A stretch of DNA of 64,000 nt from Telopea speciosissima (GCF_018873765.1 NC_057918.1:67622871-67686870), one strand, 5' to 3'; positions 47,226-59,490 are shown, counted from the stretch's first letter. Numbers and translations: made by a program. The notes: generated from the letters alone by a model not told the origin.

Positions 47226-48233
47226 TGACTTTGACTCAGAGTGACTGAGTTTTTAGATCAGGAATTAATTAAAAACATGGAATTAGAATTTGGATTGGAC
47301 TCGGCCATTTTGATCTGGGAGTGGATCGATATCAGTTTGGATCAATTATAAAATCGATGTTTTAATGTTTTAACCTTAGTTTCATTTGAAAATCTGGGGA
47401 TAACATGTAATATATCACAAATTTCTAATCATTAAAAATATAATTGTAGTATACTGTCATAACATAATCGGTTCGAAATTACTGGTTTACCTATTTATTT
47501 AAAACCAGATCGAATCAACCTTTTTTTTAACAATATTCAAAATCAAAATTAAGACGATTATTTATGATCCGATTTGGTTCAGTTTAAAGTTTCTACACAA
47601 AATGATTGAATAGAAAAATAAAAAATATATATGAAGTCTTATCTCAAATTGCCTTGTGGGAAGGACAAGAGACTTCGATGACTTTGACTCAAAGAATAAC
47701 TGAGCTTTGAGACCATGGTTTAAAAAGCGAATCATGGAATTAGAAATTCGGATCGAACTCAACCGTTTTGATCAAGAATCAAACAAGTTAAATCAGCTGA
47801 AATCAAAATTGAACGATTCAATCCGGATTCTTGAAAGTGGAAAATCAAACCAAACTTTGGGAGAGGTGAACAGAGAGGGACTAATTAATAGATCGATCAA
47901 ACGCGTGGTCAGGAAATTAAGGAAAATCAATTATCTCTTTTTTTTTTTTTTGGTAGGAAGGAAAATCAATTATCAAAACAGCAGTTCCGTGTGGGCGGGC
48001 TCATATCTGGTATGTGGAAACTTTATAGCTTAATTTCTTCATTTCGTAATAAAAGGTGACACCCATGCATGAATCATGATATTGAATTAACAAAGTAATC
48101 AGAATCCAAAGCTTTTTGATAATATTTATTTATTTATTTATAGGAGCAATGGAAGGGAATTTAATATTAAGGATAGAATTTATTTAGAAACCAGCCAAAT
48201 AATCAGAATCCAATTCTTCTCTTCTCCGATCCC
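47226..48233 (+). promoter_or_regulatory. Upstream region of RLK B, duplicated before the next RLK
   Basis: Non-coding sequence that matches 63015-64000 in order: TTTGATCTGGGA, ATTAAAAATATAATTGTA, ATCGGTTCGAAATTA, GATCGATCAAACGCGTGGTC, GTTCCGTGTGGGC, then ATTATTTATTTATTTAT. It also matches 4295-4491 plus 5797-6226 before RLK A. Conservation across three copies marks it as the 5' part of the RLK duplication unit; promoter function is inferred from position only. Confidence 0.6.
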
Positions 48234-49428
48234 ATGGCGTCGTCGTCCTTCATTAAGTTTGTATTGAAAATAGTTGTTGTCTGGGTTTTTTTGATCACCA
48301 TTAATGTAAGCCCTGCTATTACAATAGCAGGAAGAGCATCAGAGTCAACAGAAGAAGCTAAGGCTCTACTCAACTGGAAAGCCATTGGTTTCAACTTTCC
48401 TGATTCCTGGAATGCAAATGATACAAGCCCCTGTAAGTGGAAGGGAATAACTTGCAACACAGCGAGAAGAGTAATATATAGCTTTAGACCCATCAGAATC
48501 CTTGGTAGATGCTAAGCTCGACAGATTGAATTTCTCCTCTTTTCAATATCTACTTCGTCTCGAACTCAGTTGGAATGCTGGACACAACGCTGGTACGCAT
48601 TCCAAAGGAATTTGGGGAACTATTCCAGTCGACATCGGTATGCTTTCCAAACTTACCCATCTCTTCCTTTCTTACAATACTATCAATGGCTCAATACCTC
48701 GAGAAATAGGAAACCTCAAAAATCTCAATCACTTGGACCTCTTTGGCAATATAATCACCGGCTCGATACCTCGAGAGATAGGAAACCTCAAAAATCTCAA
48801 TCAGTTGGACCTCTCTTACAATAGGATCAATGTCTCGATTCCTCGAGAGATGGGAAACCTCAAAAATCTCAATCACTTGGACCTAGGAGGTAACAAGTTT
48901 TATGGTTCAATACCTACACAGATATTGAATTTGGAAAATCTAAAAGGGTTGCTACTGGGAAGTAACGTGCTTTCTGGTTCAATACCCACACAGATTGGGA
49001 ATTTGAGAAATCTAACTGTGTTAGACCTAAGTAACAATGAGTTTACCGGTTCAATCCCAATGGAAATTGGAGATTTGGGTCAGCTAACGGTACTTGATCT
49101 TTCTCACAACAAGCTAAATGGTCCAATACCTACACAGATGAGGAAACTCAATTTGAACATCATGGCTTTGGACTTACGCTACAATGAATTGGAGGGTCTT
49201 ATTCCGGATGAAATAGCTTTGAAAACTAAACCAGGTTCATGGAATCATAATAATAAAGGTTTGTGTAGTCATTATTGGAATCTCCCATGCAGAGGTAGCA
49301 AGAAAAGGCTTAAGATTCTCATTATTATATCTCTTTCTGACATCATCATACTTGTTGCATTTGTAATTGTTACTGTCCGGTTCCTCTTTAGACAAAAGTT
49401 AATCAATTCCATCATTGAGACAATAAGA

Positions 49429-49656
49429 TATTGAATGCTGTTGGTTGGGATATATCCGTTGGAATATATCCGTTGAGGTTTATTCTTTAAGAAGGAATAT
49501 GACCGTTGTGAAGTGTTTTTGTATTTAAGAGTTTGGGTGTATGAGTTTTGTGGTATGAATGAAACTTCAGTGTTCTGTCCGTGGATGTAGGTGTTTCACT
49601 GAACCACGTTAAATCGTCCGTGTCTCCTCGCATTGCTATATCGATCCAATTCTACA
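49429..49656 (+). repeat. 5' LTR of the copia element
   Basis: 228 bp, with a TATA-like TATTTAAGAG near 49530 and a duplicated ATATATCCGTTGG word near its start. It differs from the 3' LTR at four sites (1.75 percent by direct count). Confidence 0.93.
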
Positions 49657-50123
49657 TGGTATCAGAGCAGTATCTATAAATCACTGGAATTTCCTCCTGC
49701 AACTGAGTCACTTCTGCTGAAGAATTATTTATTCATTTGTGCTTCTAACTGCAAAACGTTGAAGGAGGTATTCAGAATTTTTCAAATTCAAAAATCAGGT
49801 TCTTACGTTGAAGGAGCTATTCAGAATTTTTTTTTTTCAAATTCAAAGGTCAAGTTCTTTGTTAATGACCTGGGAACTCACTTCCCATTTATTAATTTAT
49901 TGGAACTCACCTCTAACGTGTCTTGACTTTCTTGACAGCTGCACTCTTGAGCTCCTTCTTTCTTTTACTTCTTTATGTTTGGAACTAACACTATAATAGA
50001 GAACTCTCCTTTGGTGCAAGAGACAAAGATTGTCCTTCCACCAAGTTGTTTTTCTGGAACGAGTTCAAGAGCGTGGAACTGGGACGAGCTCTTTTTCAAT
50101 TTTGCCTCAGTTTTTTCTTTCAA

Positions 50124-53100
50124 ATGGCCGATTCTTCCGGACATGAAACCAATACAGGTATCAAGCTCACCTCTATTCTTTTGAATGGCTTGAATTATCT
50201 ACCATGGTCACGGGCAGCTTCCTTGGCCTTATGTGGTCGAGGTAAAATTGGTTATGTTAATGGAAAAATAGCTCCTGTTGCTACCAACGATCCCAAGTTT
50301 GATGATTGGCAAGCAAATGATCAAATGATCATGTCTTGGATTCTAAATTCCATGGAACCTACTGTGTCTGAAATCTTCATATGTGCTGACAATGCTAAAG
50401 TTTTATGGGATTCAATAAAATCCATGTATGGTCAGCAAAATAATGCCTCTAGGATTTTTCAAATAAAACAAGAAATATCCCTGATTACACAAGGTGATAT
50501 GTCCTTTATTGATCTCTTTGGCCTGTTAAAACGAAAATGGGAAGAACTGCGTATTTATCGCCCTCCCACAACAGATTTAAAGGTTTTACAGACTCAAGAA
50601 GAGCATGATAAAATCTTTCAACTGCTTGCATGTCTTAAACTAGAGTATGAACAACTTCGCAGTCAGATTCTTATGAGTACTGAGTTTCCCACTCTTGAAA
50701 ATGTCTGTGCTATTATTCAACAAGAAGAAATCCGGAAACAAGTTATGAATCTCCCTTCTCGTATCTCCGATAGTGCTCATGAAAACAGTGCTTTAATTGC
50801 CAATACTGGGGTAACCGAACACAAACAAGGAAATGAAAGGAGAAATTTCAATAGTTCAAGAGGCCGAGGAAGAGGTCGTGGGAACCGACCCCTCTTCAAA
50901 TGTGATCATTGCAAAGGAACGGGGCATACCAAAGACAGATGTTGGGTCTTGCATCTGCATCTTTGACCTGTACGGATCAATGAAGAAAAAAATATGACTC
51001 AAACTGCAGCATGTAACACCACAAGTTCGGTTGAGCTTCTGACTCAACTTCTGCAACGGCTTACCCAGCAGCCATCGGCTAGCAATCCCACCAGTGTTCC
51101 TTCCATAGCCTCTCATTCCTCATTAGCTAGTGAAAATGGTACACCTTATGCTCATTTTACTTCAAATAATTCTAATTCATGGGTTGTCGATTCAGGAGCC
51201 ACAGACCACATGACAGGCAATAGTAATTGCATTTCACAACTTGAGAAAATTCCCTCAAAACAATTTGTGACTGTGGCTAATGGATCTATTATCCCTATTC
51301 AAGGAAAAGGGTACACTAAAATTTTTTCTTCTGACACAGAAGCATTATTTCTACCATCCTTTCCTTCAAATTTGTTATCTGTTAGTAAGCTTACTAACTC
51401 CTTGAATTGCAATGTTATTTTCTCTCCAAATAAGGTCATTTTTCAGGACCGGATCACGGGGAGGAAGATTGGTGACGGATACCTTCAACATGGCCTATAC
51501 CTCTTGGAACAACCCACTCATGCTCTTCAGGCTAGACCAAAAGAGCAAAAAGATTGCAAGCTTTGGCATCTTCAAACTAGACATCCTTCAGATAAAATCT
51601 TGAACCTTTTATTTCCTTTAAATGGTTTTAATTCTCATAGTTGTGACATTTGCCGTTTTGCTAAACAAACTAAACTTCCCTTTACTCAATCTTTTCATAA
51701 ATCGGATGCCTTGTTTGACCTAGTACATTCTGACTTATGGGGACTCGCCCCGGTAGAATCACGAGATGGGTTTAAATACTTTATTACCTTCATTGATGAT
51801 AAATCTCGTGCTACCTGGATTTATTTGCTAAAACATAAATCTGAAGCCTTGATCATTTTCAAGGAATTTACTTGTATGATCCTTAACCAATTTAGTGCTC
51901 ACATAAAGGTTCTTCGAACTGATAATGGTACTGAATATATCAATCATCTTTTTAGTGACTACACAAAAGAAAAATGAATTATACATCAAACCACTTGTGT
52001 TGGGACTCCCCAGCAAAATGGTATTGCAGAAAGAAAAAATCGTCATTTGCTTGAAGTCACCCGATCCCTCCTATTTCAAAGAAATATGCCAAAAGAATAT
52101 TGGTCTGATGCTGTGTTAACTGCATGCCATTTAATCAATAGGATACCCAGTCATGTTCTAACTTACAAATCTCCAATGGAGATCTTGGGAAAAACATGTA
52201 ATTTAGAACATCTTCGTGTTTTTGGGTGTTGATACAAGTGCTATGACCCTCTTCGTCATACGTTATATATTTCTCATCATGTTCATTTTGTGGAAAATGA
52301 CTCCTACTTTAAGGATCCTTACAGTAGGAGTCAGGGGGAGAATCTAAATGACCTTAACTATGATCTTACTCCTTTGCCTATTGTTGCACAAGAGCATATA
52401 CAAGAGCATAGTCATCTTGACACCATTGAGGTCAATCCTCCTCAAGAAACCCAGGAGAACTCCGAAACTCAAGAAGTTCGTCGGTCAACCCGTATTTCTA
52501 GACCTCTCTCTAGACTTCAAGATTTCTACACGTATCACACAGTCTCCTTTCCCATTCAAGACTATGTTGGGTACAACCAAATTTCCTCTGATCATGTTGC
52601 TTTCCTTACCACCATTGAGAGTAATAAGGAGCCTACTAAGTTTTCTGAGGCCAATTCTCATCCCAAGTGGAGGACAGCAATGCAAGAAGAGCTTCAAGCT
52701 TTAGATAAAAATAAAACATGGAAAATTGTAAAAATTCCCAAAGGAAAGAAGACTGTGGGATGCAAGTGGGTCTATAAAATTAAATATAACAGTGATGGTA
52801 CCATAGAAAGGTACAAGGCTAGGCTTGTTGCTAAAGGCTTCACTCAAACATATGGAGTGGATTACAAGGAAACCTTCGCTCCAGTAGCGAAAATGAATAC
52901 TATTAGGGTCCTAATGTCCATAGCTGTGAACAATGGATGGCCCTTAATGCAAATGGATGTGAAAAATGCCTTTTTACATGGGGACCTAGAGGAAGAGGTC
53001 TATATGGAGCTTCCTCCAGGACACCCCCAAGAGCTCAGATCGGATATTGTTTGTAAATTGAAAAAGGCTATATATGGGCTTAAACAATCGCCTAGAGCCT

Positions 53101-54167
53101 GGTATGCTAAATTAAGCTTGGCCCTAACAAGTAATGGATTTAAAAGAAGTGCTGCTGATTCATCCATGTTTTCAAAAAGAAGTTCTTCAGGAATCACAGT
53201 TGTCCTAATCTATGTTGACGACATTGTTGTCACTGGAAATGATGAAAATAGCATTTCAAATCTAAAAATGTACTTGAGAAAGAAGTTCGATATCAAAGAT
53301 CTTGGAAAAATGAAGTATTTCCTTGGAATTGAAGTTGCTTATTCCAAAAAGGGTCTCTTCATTTCTCAAAGAAAATATGTTCTTGACTTATTAAAAGAAA
53401 CAGGAAAATTAGGAGTTAAACCTATTTGTACTCCTATTGATCACCAATCCAAAAATAGAATGAATGATGGTGATCCCCTTGAAGATATTGGTCAGTTTCA
53501 AAGGTTAGTTGGAAGATTAATTTACCTTACAATCACTAGACCTGATATTGCCTATGCGGTTGGTCTTGTAAGTCAATACATGCATACTCCAAAAAAGGGT
53601 CACATGGAAGCTGTAAACAGAATTTTGAGTTTCCTAAAATCCTCTCCTGGAAGGGGGATTTGGATGAAGAAAAACAATCATAACAATATCCTTGGATACT
53701 CAGATGCTGACTGGGCCGGAAATCCAACTGATAGAAAGTCTACTACAGGATTTTGTACTTTCGTAGGAGGAAATCTTGTCACCTGGAAAAGCAAAAAACA
53801 AAACGTGATGGCTCGATCTAGTGCAGAAGCCGAATACCGTTCAATGGCATCTACAACCAGTGAATTGATATGGCTAAAATATCTCCTTCAAGATCTCGGC
53901 ATGGAGCCAAAGACTCCGATTAAATTATTTTGTGATAACCAAGCTGCAATGCACATCGCCTCAAATCCTGTCTTCCATGAACGAACCAAGCACATAGAAG
54001 TCGACTGTCATTTCATCCGGGAAAAAGTTCAGAACAAGATTATTGAAACTTCCTATGTTCTAAGTGCAACTCAGCTGGCGGACATATTTACCAAAGCTAC
54101 ATCAAAAGATCACTTTTATTCCATTTTAGCCAAGTTGGGCTCTATTGATATCTTCGCCCCAACTTGA
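50124..54167 (+). pseudogene. copia gag-pol, interrupted by three TGA stops and a deletion
   Basis: An ATG at 50124 begins gag with the CCHC knuckle CDHCKGTGHTKDRC near 50900. The same frame runs to TGA at 54165-54167. It contains protease DSGATDH (about 51189), integrase HSDLWG, RTDNGTEY and the downstream QQNGIAERKN glutamate, reverse transcriptase YVDD (about 53211), and RNase H (SDADWAG, SSAEAEY, CDNQAA). Premature TGA codons fall at 50964-50966, 51975-51977 and 52230-52232. At the third stop, FGC runs almost directly into KCYDPL, so roughly 30 residues usual in the family are missing at the end of the integrase. The catalytic residues otherwise survive. This copy could not produce a full polyprotein. 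Confidence 0.92.
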
Positions 54168-54174
54168 GGGGGAG

Positions 54175-54402
54175 TATTAAATGCTGTTGGTTGGGATATA
54201 TCCGTTGGGATATATCCGTTGAGGTTTATTCCTTAAGAAGGAATATGACCGTTGTGAAGTGTTTTTGTATTTAAGAGTTTGGGTGTATGAGTTTTGTGGT
54301 ATGAATGAAACTTCAGTGTTCTGTCCGTGGATGTAGGTGTTTCACCGAACCACGTTAAATCGTCCGTGTCTCCTCGCATTGCTATATCGATCCAATTCTA
54401 CA
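54175..54402 (+). repeat. 3' LTR of the copia element
   Basis: 228 bp, directly after the polypurine tract. It ends TTCTACA and is followed by the second TAAGA and then RLK B kinase coding sequence. Confidence 0.93.
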
Positions 54403-55011
54403 TAAGAGCACAACAAAATGGAGATATATTTTTCATATGGAACTACGACGGGACAATTGCATATAATGACATCATGGAAGCTACAGAAGAATTTGACATC
54501 AAATATTGCATTGGCACTGGAGGTTATGGGAGCGTTTACATAGCAAAGCTACCTACAGGGAACGTAGTAGCTGTGAAAAAACTTCATCGCCAAGAAGCTG
54601 AGGAGAAAGCCTTTGAGAAGAACTTCACTAATGAGATACATGTATTAACAAGAATAAGGCAACGGAACATTGTGAAACTGTATGGGTTTTGCTCCCATCC
54701 AAGGTGTAATTTCTTAATTTATGAATACATAGATATGGGAAGCTTAGCTTATGTTCTTGGAAATGAAGCAGAAACCGTAGAATTGGATTGGAAGAAATGT
54801 ATAAATGTCATCAAAGGGGTTGCTCATGCTTTGTCTTACATGCATCATGATTGCACACCACCATTAATTCATCGGGACATATCGAGCAACAATATCTTGT
54901 TGGATGCAGATCTCGAGCCTCATGTCACTGATTTTGGAACTTCTAGATTTCAAAATCCTGATTCATCCAATCGCACTATAATTGCAGGCACATATGGATA
55001 TATTGCTCCAG

Positions 55012-56149
55012 GTAAGTTACCAATTATTCCTCCTTTATCCATGCTTATAATTCTAAGCACATTGATAACATTTGAACCATTCAATCGTTTTTACCCCAAA
55101 AAATTCAATTATTTACCAGATGAAGCCTAGAATTAATTCTTTAATAGCTGCAACCTAACTTTAGTTTCATAGAGTTATGGGCCAAAAAATTCAATTATTT
55201 TCAATGGTTACCCACTTTACCCCAAGCCTTAAATTCAATATCGTATAATGTGCTCAAGCACATACTAGCTGCTCTACCTTGGTAAACTCTCATTCCTCAT
55301 TCCAATAATATAGCGGTCTTGGTAAGTAGGATGGTTCGCAAGTCACCAACAAAAAGAATAAGTGATCCCTTTAGAAATTAACAATATACTTTTTACAAAA
55401 AGATTTTAACAGTGGAAACCCTTGTAATAGCATAAGTCTTTAGCAATAAACAGGTCAATCAACCTTCCCGGCCCCATAAAGAAATACTACAGAATATAAA
55501 AACAAAAAGGTAAATTACACTTCACCCCTCTTGTTTTTAAACGAAACTTAGATCACCCCCTGATTTTTGAAAAAAAAACTCAAATCACCCCTTCTACTAT
55601 AATGGTGTTAGTCTGTTGTTAGTAATTGATGTGAAAGGATTATTTTACCTTGTACTAAAACATTAGAATTAAATTAAATTTACAATACTACCCTTCCATC
55701 ATCTTCAATATTGGTCAAGGGTAGTTTAGGGATTTAAATTTAGTTGGCTGACATCATCACTTAACAGCATAAAATAACTAACGGTAGGGACTAATTTGAC
55801 ATATTGGAGTCTAAATCAGGAGGTGATTTGAGTTTTTTCAAAAAACAGGGGGTGATCTGAGTTTCGTTTGAAAATCAGGGGGTGACATGTAATTTACTCA
55901 AAACAAAAAGAAATCTACAATCAACCAAACAAGATTACCAAGAAATTGCTCTAGTATTTTCATTTCTTTACTAAAAATACTTGCTATTGTTGTCAAATAT
56001 TACCTATTTCTTGAATTAGTAATCTGAATGTTGCCATAAGATTATATGAAGACTCTAAATTCATTTTTTTTTCTTACTTTTTCGCCCCCCCCCCCATTTT
56101 CAGAGCTTGCTTATACAATGGTTGTGCCCCCCCCCCCCCCCACTTTCAG
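55012..56149 (+). other. Intron of RLK B with duplicated acceptor
   Basis: The donor is GTAAGT (55012). Two acceptors exist because a segment of about 46 bp (C-run, TTTCAG, AGCTTGCTTATACAATGG) is repeated: CAG at 56101-56103 and at 56147-56149. Only the second keeps the kinase frame, since the two are 46 bases apart. The C-runs (about 56087-56096 and 56127-56141) may be sequencing-sensitive. Confidence 0.75.
55508..55899. mobile_element. Mutator-like MITE in the RLK B intron, 392 bp
   Basis: The terminal repeats are AGGTAAATTACA (55508) and TGTAATTTACTC (ending 55899), degenerate forms of GGGTAAATTACA. The 9-bp flanks AAAACAAAA (55499-55507 and 55900-55908) are identical. Internal sequence (GGTGTTAGTCTGTTGTTAGT, CATCATCACTTAA) matches the MITE at 12273-12626. 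RLK A lacks an element at this intron position. Confidence 0.87.
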
Positions 56150-56493
56150 AGCTTGCTTATACAATGGTTGTGACGGAAAAATGCGATGTTTATAGCTTTG
56201 GGGTAGGGGTATTGGCAATAGAGATAATTATGGGAAACCATCCGGGTGAACTCATCTCTTCATTATCCTTTCCAAATGCAAAAGACATTATACTAAAGGA
56301 TGTGTTAGACTCGCGTCTTCCACCACCAACACAATTGGTAGCAGAAAATCTGAGTTTCTCAATGATGCTTGGAATTGCATGCTTGCACACCAATCCAAAA
56401 TCTCGTCCAACTATGCAATACGTGTCTCAGGAACTAGGAAGTCCTACGAACCCTGATGGCATCCCTTTTGCACAAATTCATTGTGGCAATTAG

Positions 56494-57417
56494 GCACATC
56501 AAAATAAATTCAAATCCATAAAGTTTCTTGTAAGTGGATCATAGATTGCTAAGGTGTTTTCATGATGTATTTAAAGTATTGTTGTTTTTGTCTTAAATTG
56601 AATAATTTTTTTTTGGTACTCCTATGTTGAACTTTTAAGCACGTTGTTTCTAGAATTTAAAAAAAAAAAAAACAAAAACAAAAAATAAAGCATGAAACTT
56701 GTTCTTTAGAATGAATTATGGTTTACTATAAATATTATGTTATCATAAAATCTGGTTAGCAAATAGTTATTTTATCCCTTGCCAAAAAACATGATCATTC
56801 TCGAATCGCAAATATTTGGTTAAACAAATTCTACACAGAAATATTCTCAGTCTGTCCCTTAAAGAAAGTAAACTCTTTCTTTCTCTTTATCTTCCCCCAT
56901 ATTGGTTGGATTATGAATTAACTAATTAAGTTGTCTCTTATTTGTTTAGGTCGATGGTTAATTCGGATAATCTCTTTCTGACTTTACCCTTTCCCTTCTG
57001 GTTTTTGCTCAATTTTTTTTTTATTTTTTTATTTTTTTATTTTGTAAATATCTGAAACAAAAAGTGAATCATAGAGCCTAAGGGAGGATGATTCCGGCCA
57101 TTTGGAGTTTCAAATGGTCAGTGTTTTCTGATGCAGTCGAACTTAATGACCGGCACATTTCTTGGAAAGGCAGAAATTATCAGGGGTGTGCCACAATGTG
57201 CAACCGGGTGACGTTCCTTTTCTCTTATTTTATTTATTAAATTTTTTCAGGGGGATTGGGAGAAAGAGAATATTATGATTTATGAACTAAAACATTATCC
57301 AATTTTGAAAAGGCTTGATTCCAAGACCCTGGGCACAAGCAAAGGTCTTGACTTTGATGATTCAAGAATTTGCAAATTGAAACTTAATTGATGGCATGAG
57401 CAAAAAGACCCAAAGTT
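56494..57417. other. 3' flank of RLK B and duplicated intergenic block
   Basis: Up to about 56810 the sequence follows the 3' flank of RLK A (AAACATGATCATTCT). From about 57140 to 57417 it matches 62080-62360 (GGTGTGCCACAAT, TTGATTCCAAGACCCTGGGC), so the same intergenic block occurs before the next RLK. No gene is seen. Confidence 0.55.
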
Positions 57418-58970
57418 GTTGGTAGAAGTGTTGGACAAGTGTGTGTCCATCAAATTCGGTTCGGTCCGGTTCAACCGGGTGCACCTTTGTATTGAACATT
57501 TATACATTTTAGTTTAATATTATCACATGCGATATAAACTTTTTGAGCATTATGTGTCCGTAAGTTTTATTTAAAATGGTAGTCACAACTAGGGTTTGGG
57601 GTGGGCACCCTTATCATATGGTCGTCGCATTGGGTATGCCTAGACATGTGATGTTAGGGTACGAATGCGAGTGCTCACATGTTTGATGTGTGTATTGGTG
57701 AAGAATCTACTTTGTCGATTCCCTCATGTATTACTGCCAGATGTAGGAAGGGATAAACATATGTCACCGATACCCTATGCCTGAGGGAACCCTATCATTG
57801 CAAAGTGTGATCGCATTCTTTGGTTCATCAATGACTGAGACTCAAACGAGTCAAAGCTGATGTTCTGGGAATGCGTGAACACTTTGTGAGTGAAGGAGTT
57901 ATCCAACATGGTCACCACTGCCCAATTGGGGAACACCAAGATTGAGACTGTCTGTGTATGGTCGAATCGGAATCTGGATCCAGTGTCGTTTTGAAAATGG
58001 TTTTGCAAAAATTTATTTTACATAAAATGATACATTATTTATATATATTTGAACAAAGTGTTTAATCGAATTTCGCGGGACCCGATCAGATGCACAGACT
58101 TTCTTATATGGATATGTACTATGGATTGGGGTTTGGTAGTACATGTGTACATGCCCTAGATTTCATAATGATGGTGTTGATTAGTGGGGGGGTTGTATAT
58201 GATAAATAGTTATCATATAGGGAATTATTTGAAATTTGCTAATTTAATTGACTCTTTATTTAATTAATGATTTTGGTGCTAATTGTAATTATCCATTAAT
58301 AATTAAATAAAGTAGTTAATTAGCACATTCCCTATTAGATTCTGCTTCTTCACCTAGTAAAGGATTTTGAGATAGACAGAAAGAGCCAATCAAGAGAAAT
58401 ATCAGGAGAGAGAGAGTCAGACTCTCACTGGGATTATATTAAATCCTATTAGGATTTAATTTAATATTTATTTTTTTTATTTAAAAGGAGACCAAAACGT
58501 GGGAGAGACTAGGCTTCCATGTTTTTCAAAGCCACCCCCTCTCCACGTTTTTGGCTTTCTCTTCTCTCTCTCTTGTGTTTCTTCTTCTTGCTCTCTAGTT
58601 CTTGAGCGCTAGGGTTTTAGAAACCCAGATCTAGTTCGAGATACGTTGGGATTGGCTTGGAGAACCTTGGTAGCACCAGTTAAGGTTCAGATATGTCTGC
58701 TCGAAGTGCTTCTTGGAGGAAGAACCACTATCTATTGGAGGAGTAACACTTGAGGCTCACCAGGTTAGCAGTTCTTGAATAATTTCTTTTTGTTTTAATT
58801 ATTTAATGTTCATGGGATGCGAAAGAAACTCGAATCGACCATTTCCACTGCGCATTCGAGTTAGGGATGGATCCCCCTTGCCATGTGATGGACTAGGGAT
58901 GAGTTTCTTCGTCCCTACTGTGATAATAAATTTTATGGGACACATGAAGGAAGGAGAAACCCTAACAGGA
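57418..58970 (+). mobile_element. Probable LTR of a copia-type element
   Basis: The block starts TGTTGGACAAG and can be ended at CCCTAACA (58970), giving inverted TGTTGG/CTAACA-like ends. It carries an A/T-rich promoter-like stretch near 58470 followed by a CT-rich leader (58550-58600). It is inserted relative to the paralogous block at 62360. I could not find a matching target-site duplication, so both ends are provisional. Confidence 0.35.
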
Positions 58971-59177
58971 ATACACCAGGGTTCCCATGGGCAACCATGG
59001 GAAGCCCTAAAAATTAAATTGGTCATCCATGGGACACCATGGACTAACCCAGGGCGTGCAAAACCCAGAGGATAAATATCTTGGCCTCCCTAGGGAACCA
59101 TGGTTTGATCCCTGGACCGTTGTTTGACCAACAAAATCAGTTTGGATCAACTACAAAATAGGTGTGTTAATGTTCTA

Positions 59178-59490
59178 ATTAGGGATGTAAACGGATCGGA
59201 TTCAGTACGGATAGTGCTATATTTGCATCTGCATCCGATCAGCTTTCGGACAGATTCGAATAGTGCAAAATGGATACGAACAAGGATACAGATAATGCTA
59301 AACGGATACGGACACGAATACGGGCATGGATACATATCAGATATTTTATCCGTTTACATGTAAATATAGATTTTCGGATACCGATAGCTTATCCGTATCC
59401 ATATCCGTTTAGCTTTCGGATGGATTCAGATAGTGCTACACAGATACGGACACAGATACAAAAACGGATTTTGACTATTCATTTACATCT
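59178..59490. mobile_element. hAT-like MITE with ATCCGTTTAC/GGATAC repeats
   Basis: The left end TAGGGATGTAAACGGAT (about 59178) and a decayed right end (TTCATTTACATCTTG, about 59478-59492) enclose many short repeats of GGATACGGA and TATCCGTAT. This is the composition of a common plant hAT MITE type. Peptides predicted through it on either strand are repeat artefacts. Confidence 0.5.

Larger units (their letters stand above)
49429..54402 (+). mobile_element. Complete Ty1/copia retrotransposon, 4974 bp, inside RLK B
   Basis: LTRs of 228 bp lie at 49429-49656 and 54175-54402 (TATTGAATGC or TATTAAATGC to TTCTACA) and differ at four positions, all transitions. The flanks TAAGA at 49424-49428 and 54403-54407 are a perfect 5-bp duplication. 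The primer site TGGTATCAGAGCAG (49657-49670) and polypurine tract GAGGGGGAG (54166-54174) are in place. One long frame holds gag, protease, integrase, reverse transcriptase and RNase H in copia order. The LTR start has TA instead of TG in both copies, so that change pre-dates this insertion. Confidence 0.95.
48234..56493 (+). pseudogene. MIK2-like LRR receptor-like kinase, copy B (frameshift plus copia insertion)
   Basis: The ATG at 48234 gives a signal peptide (MASSSFIKFVLKIVVVWVFL) and the LRR N-cap (ALLNWKAIG, CKWKGITC). Near 48467-48480 a net +4 bases relative to copy A shifts the frame, so translation would stop just before 48517. In the next frame 48502-49428 encodes about nine LRRs and a membrane segment (IIISLSDIIILVAFVIVTV). 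A Ty1/copia element then sits in the exon (49429-54402). Kinase coding resumes at 54408 with AQQNGDIFF: IGTGGYGSVYIAKL, VAVKK, HRDISSNN, DFGTSR. The donor is GTAAGT at 55012; the last exon 56150-56493 has [19 protein letters not shown]. Removing the element and one target copy would keep the kinase frame. With both lesions no receptor can be made. Confidence 0.92.

Noticed and set aside
48691..48876. Minus-strand and alternative-frame peptides over the LRR region of RLK B
   Set aside because: They are repeat-driven shadows of the LRR coding sequence on the plus strand.
57418..58970. A complete retrotransposon at 57.4-59.0 kb
   Set aside because: Only LTR-like sequence is visible; no internal domain, primer site or target duplication was found, so it is reported as a low-confidence LTR.
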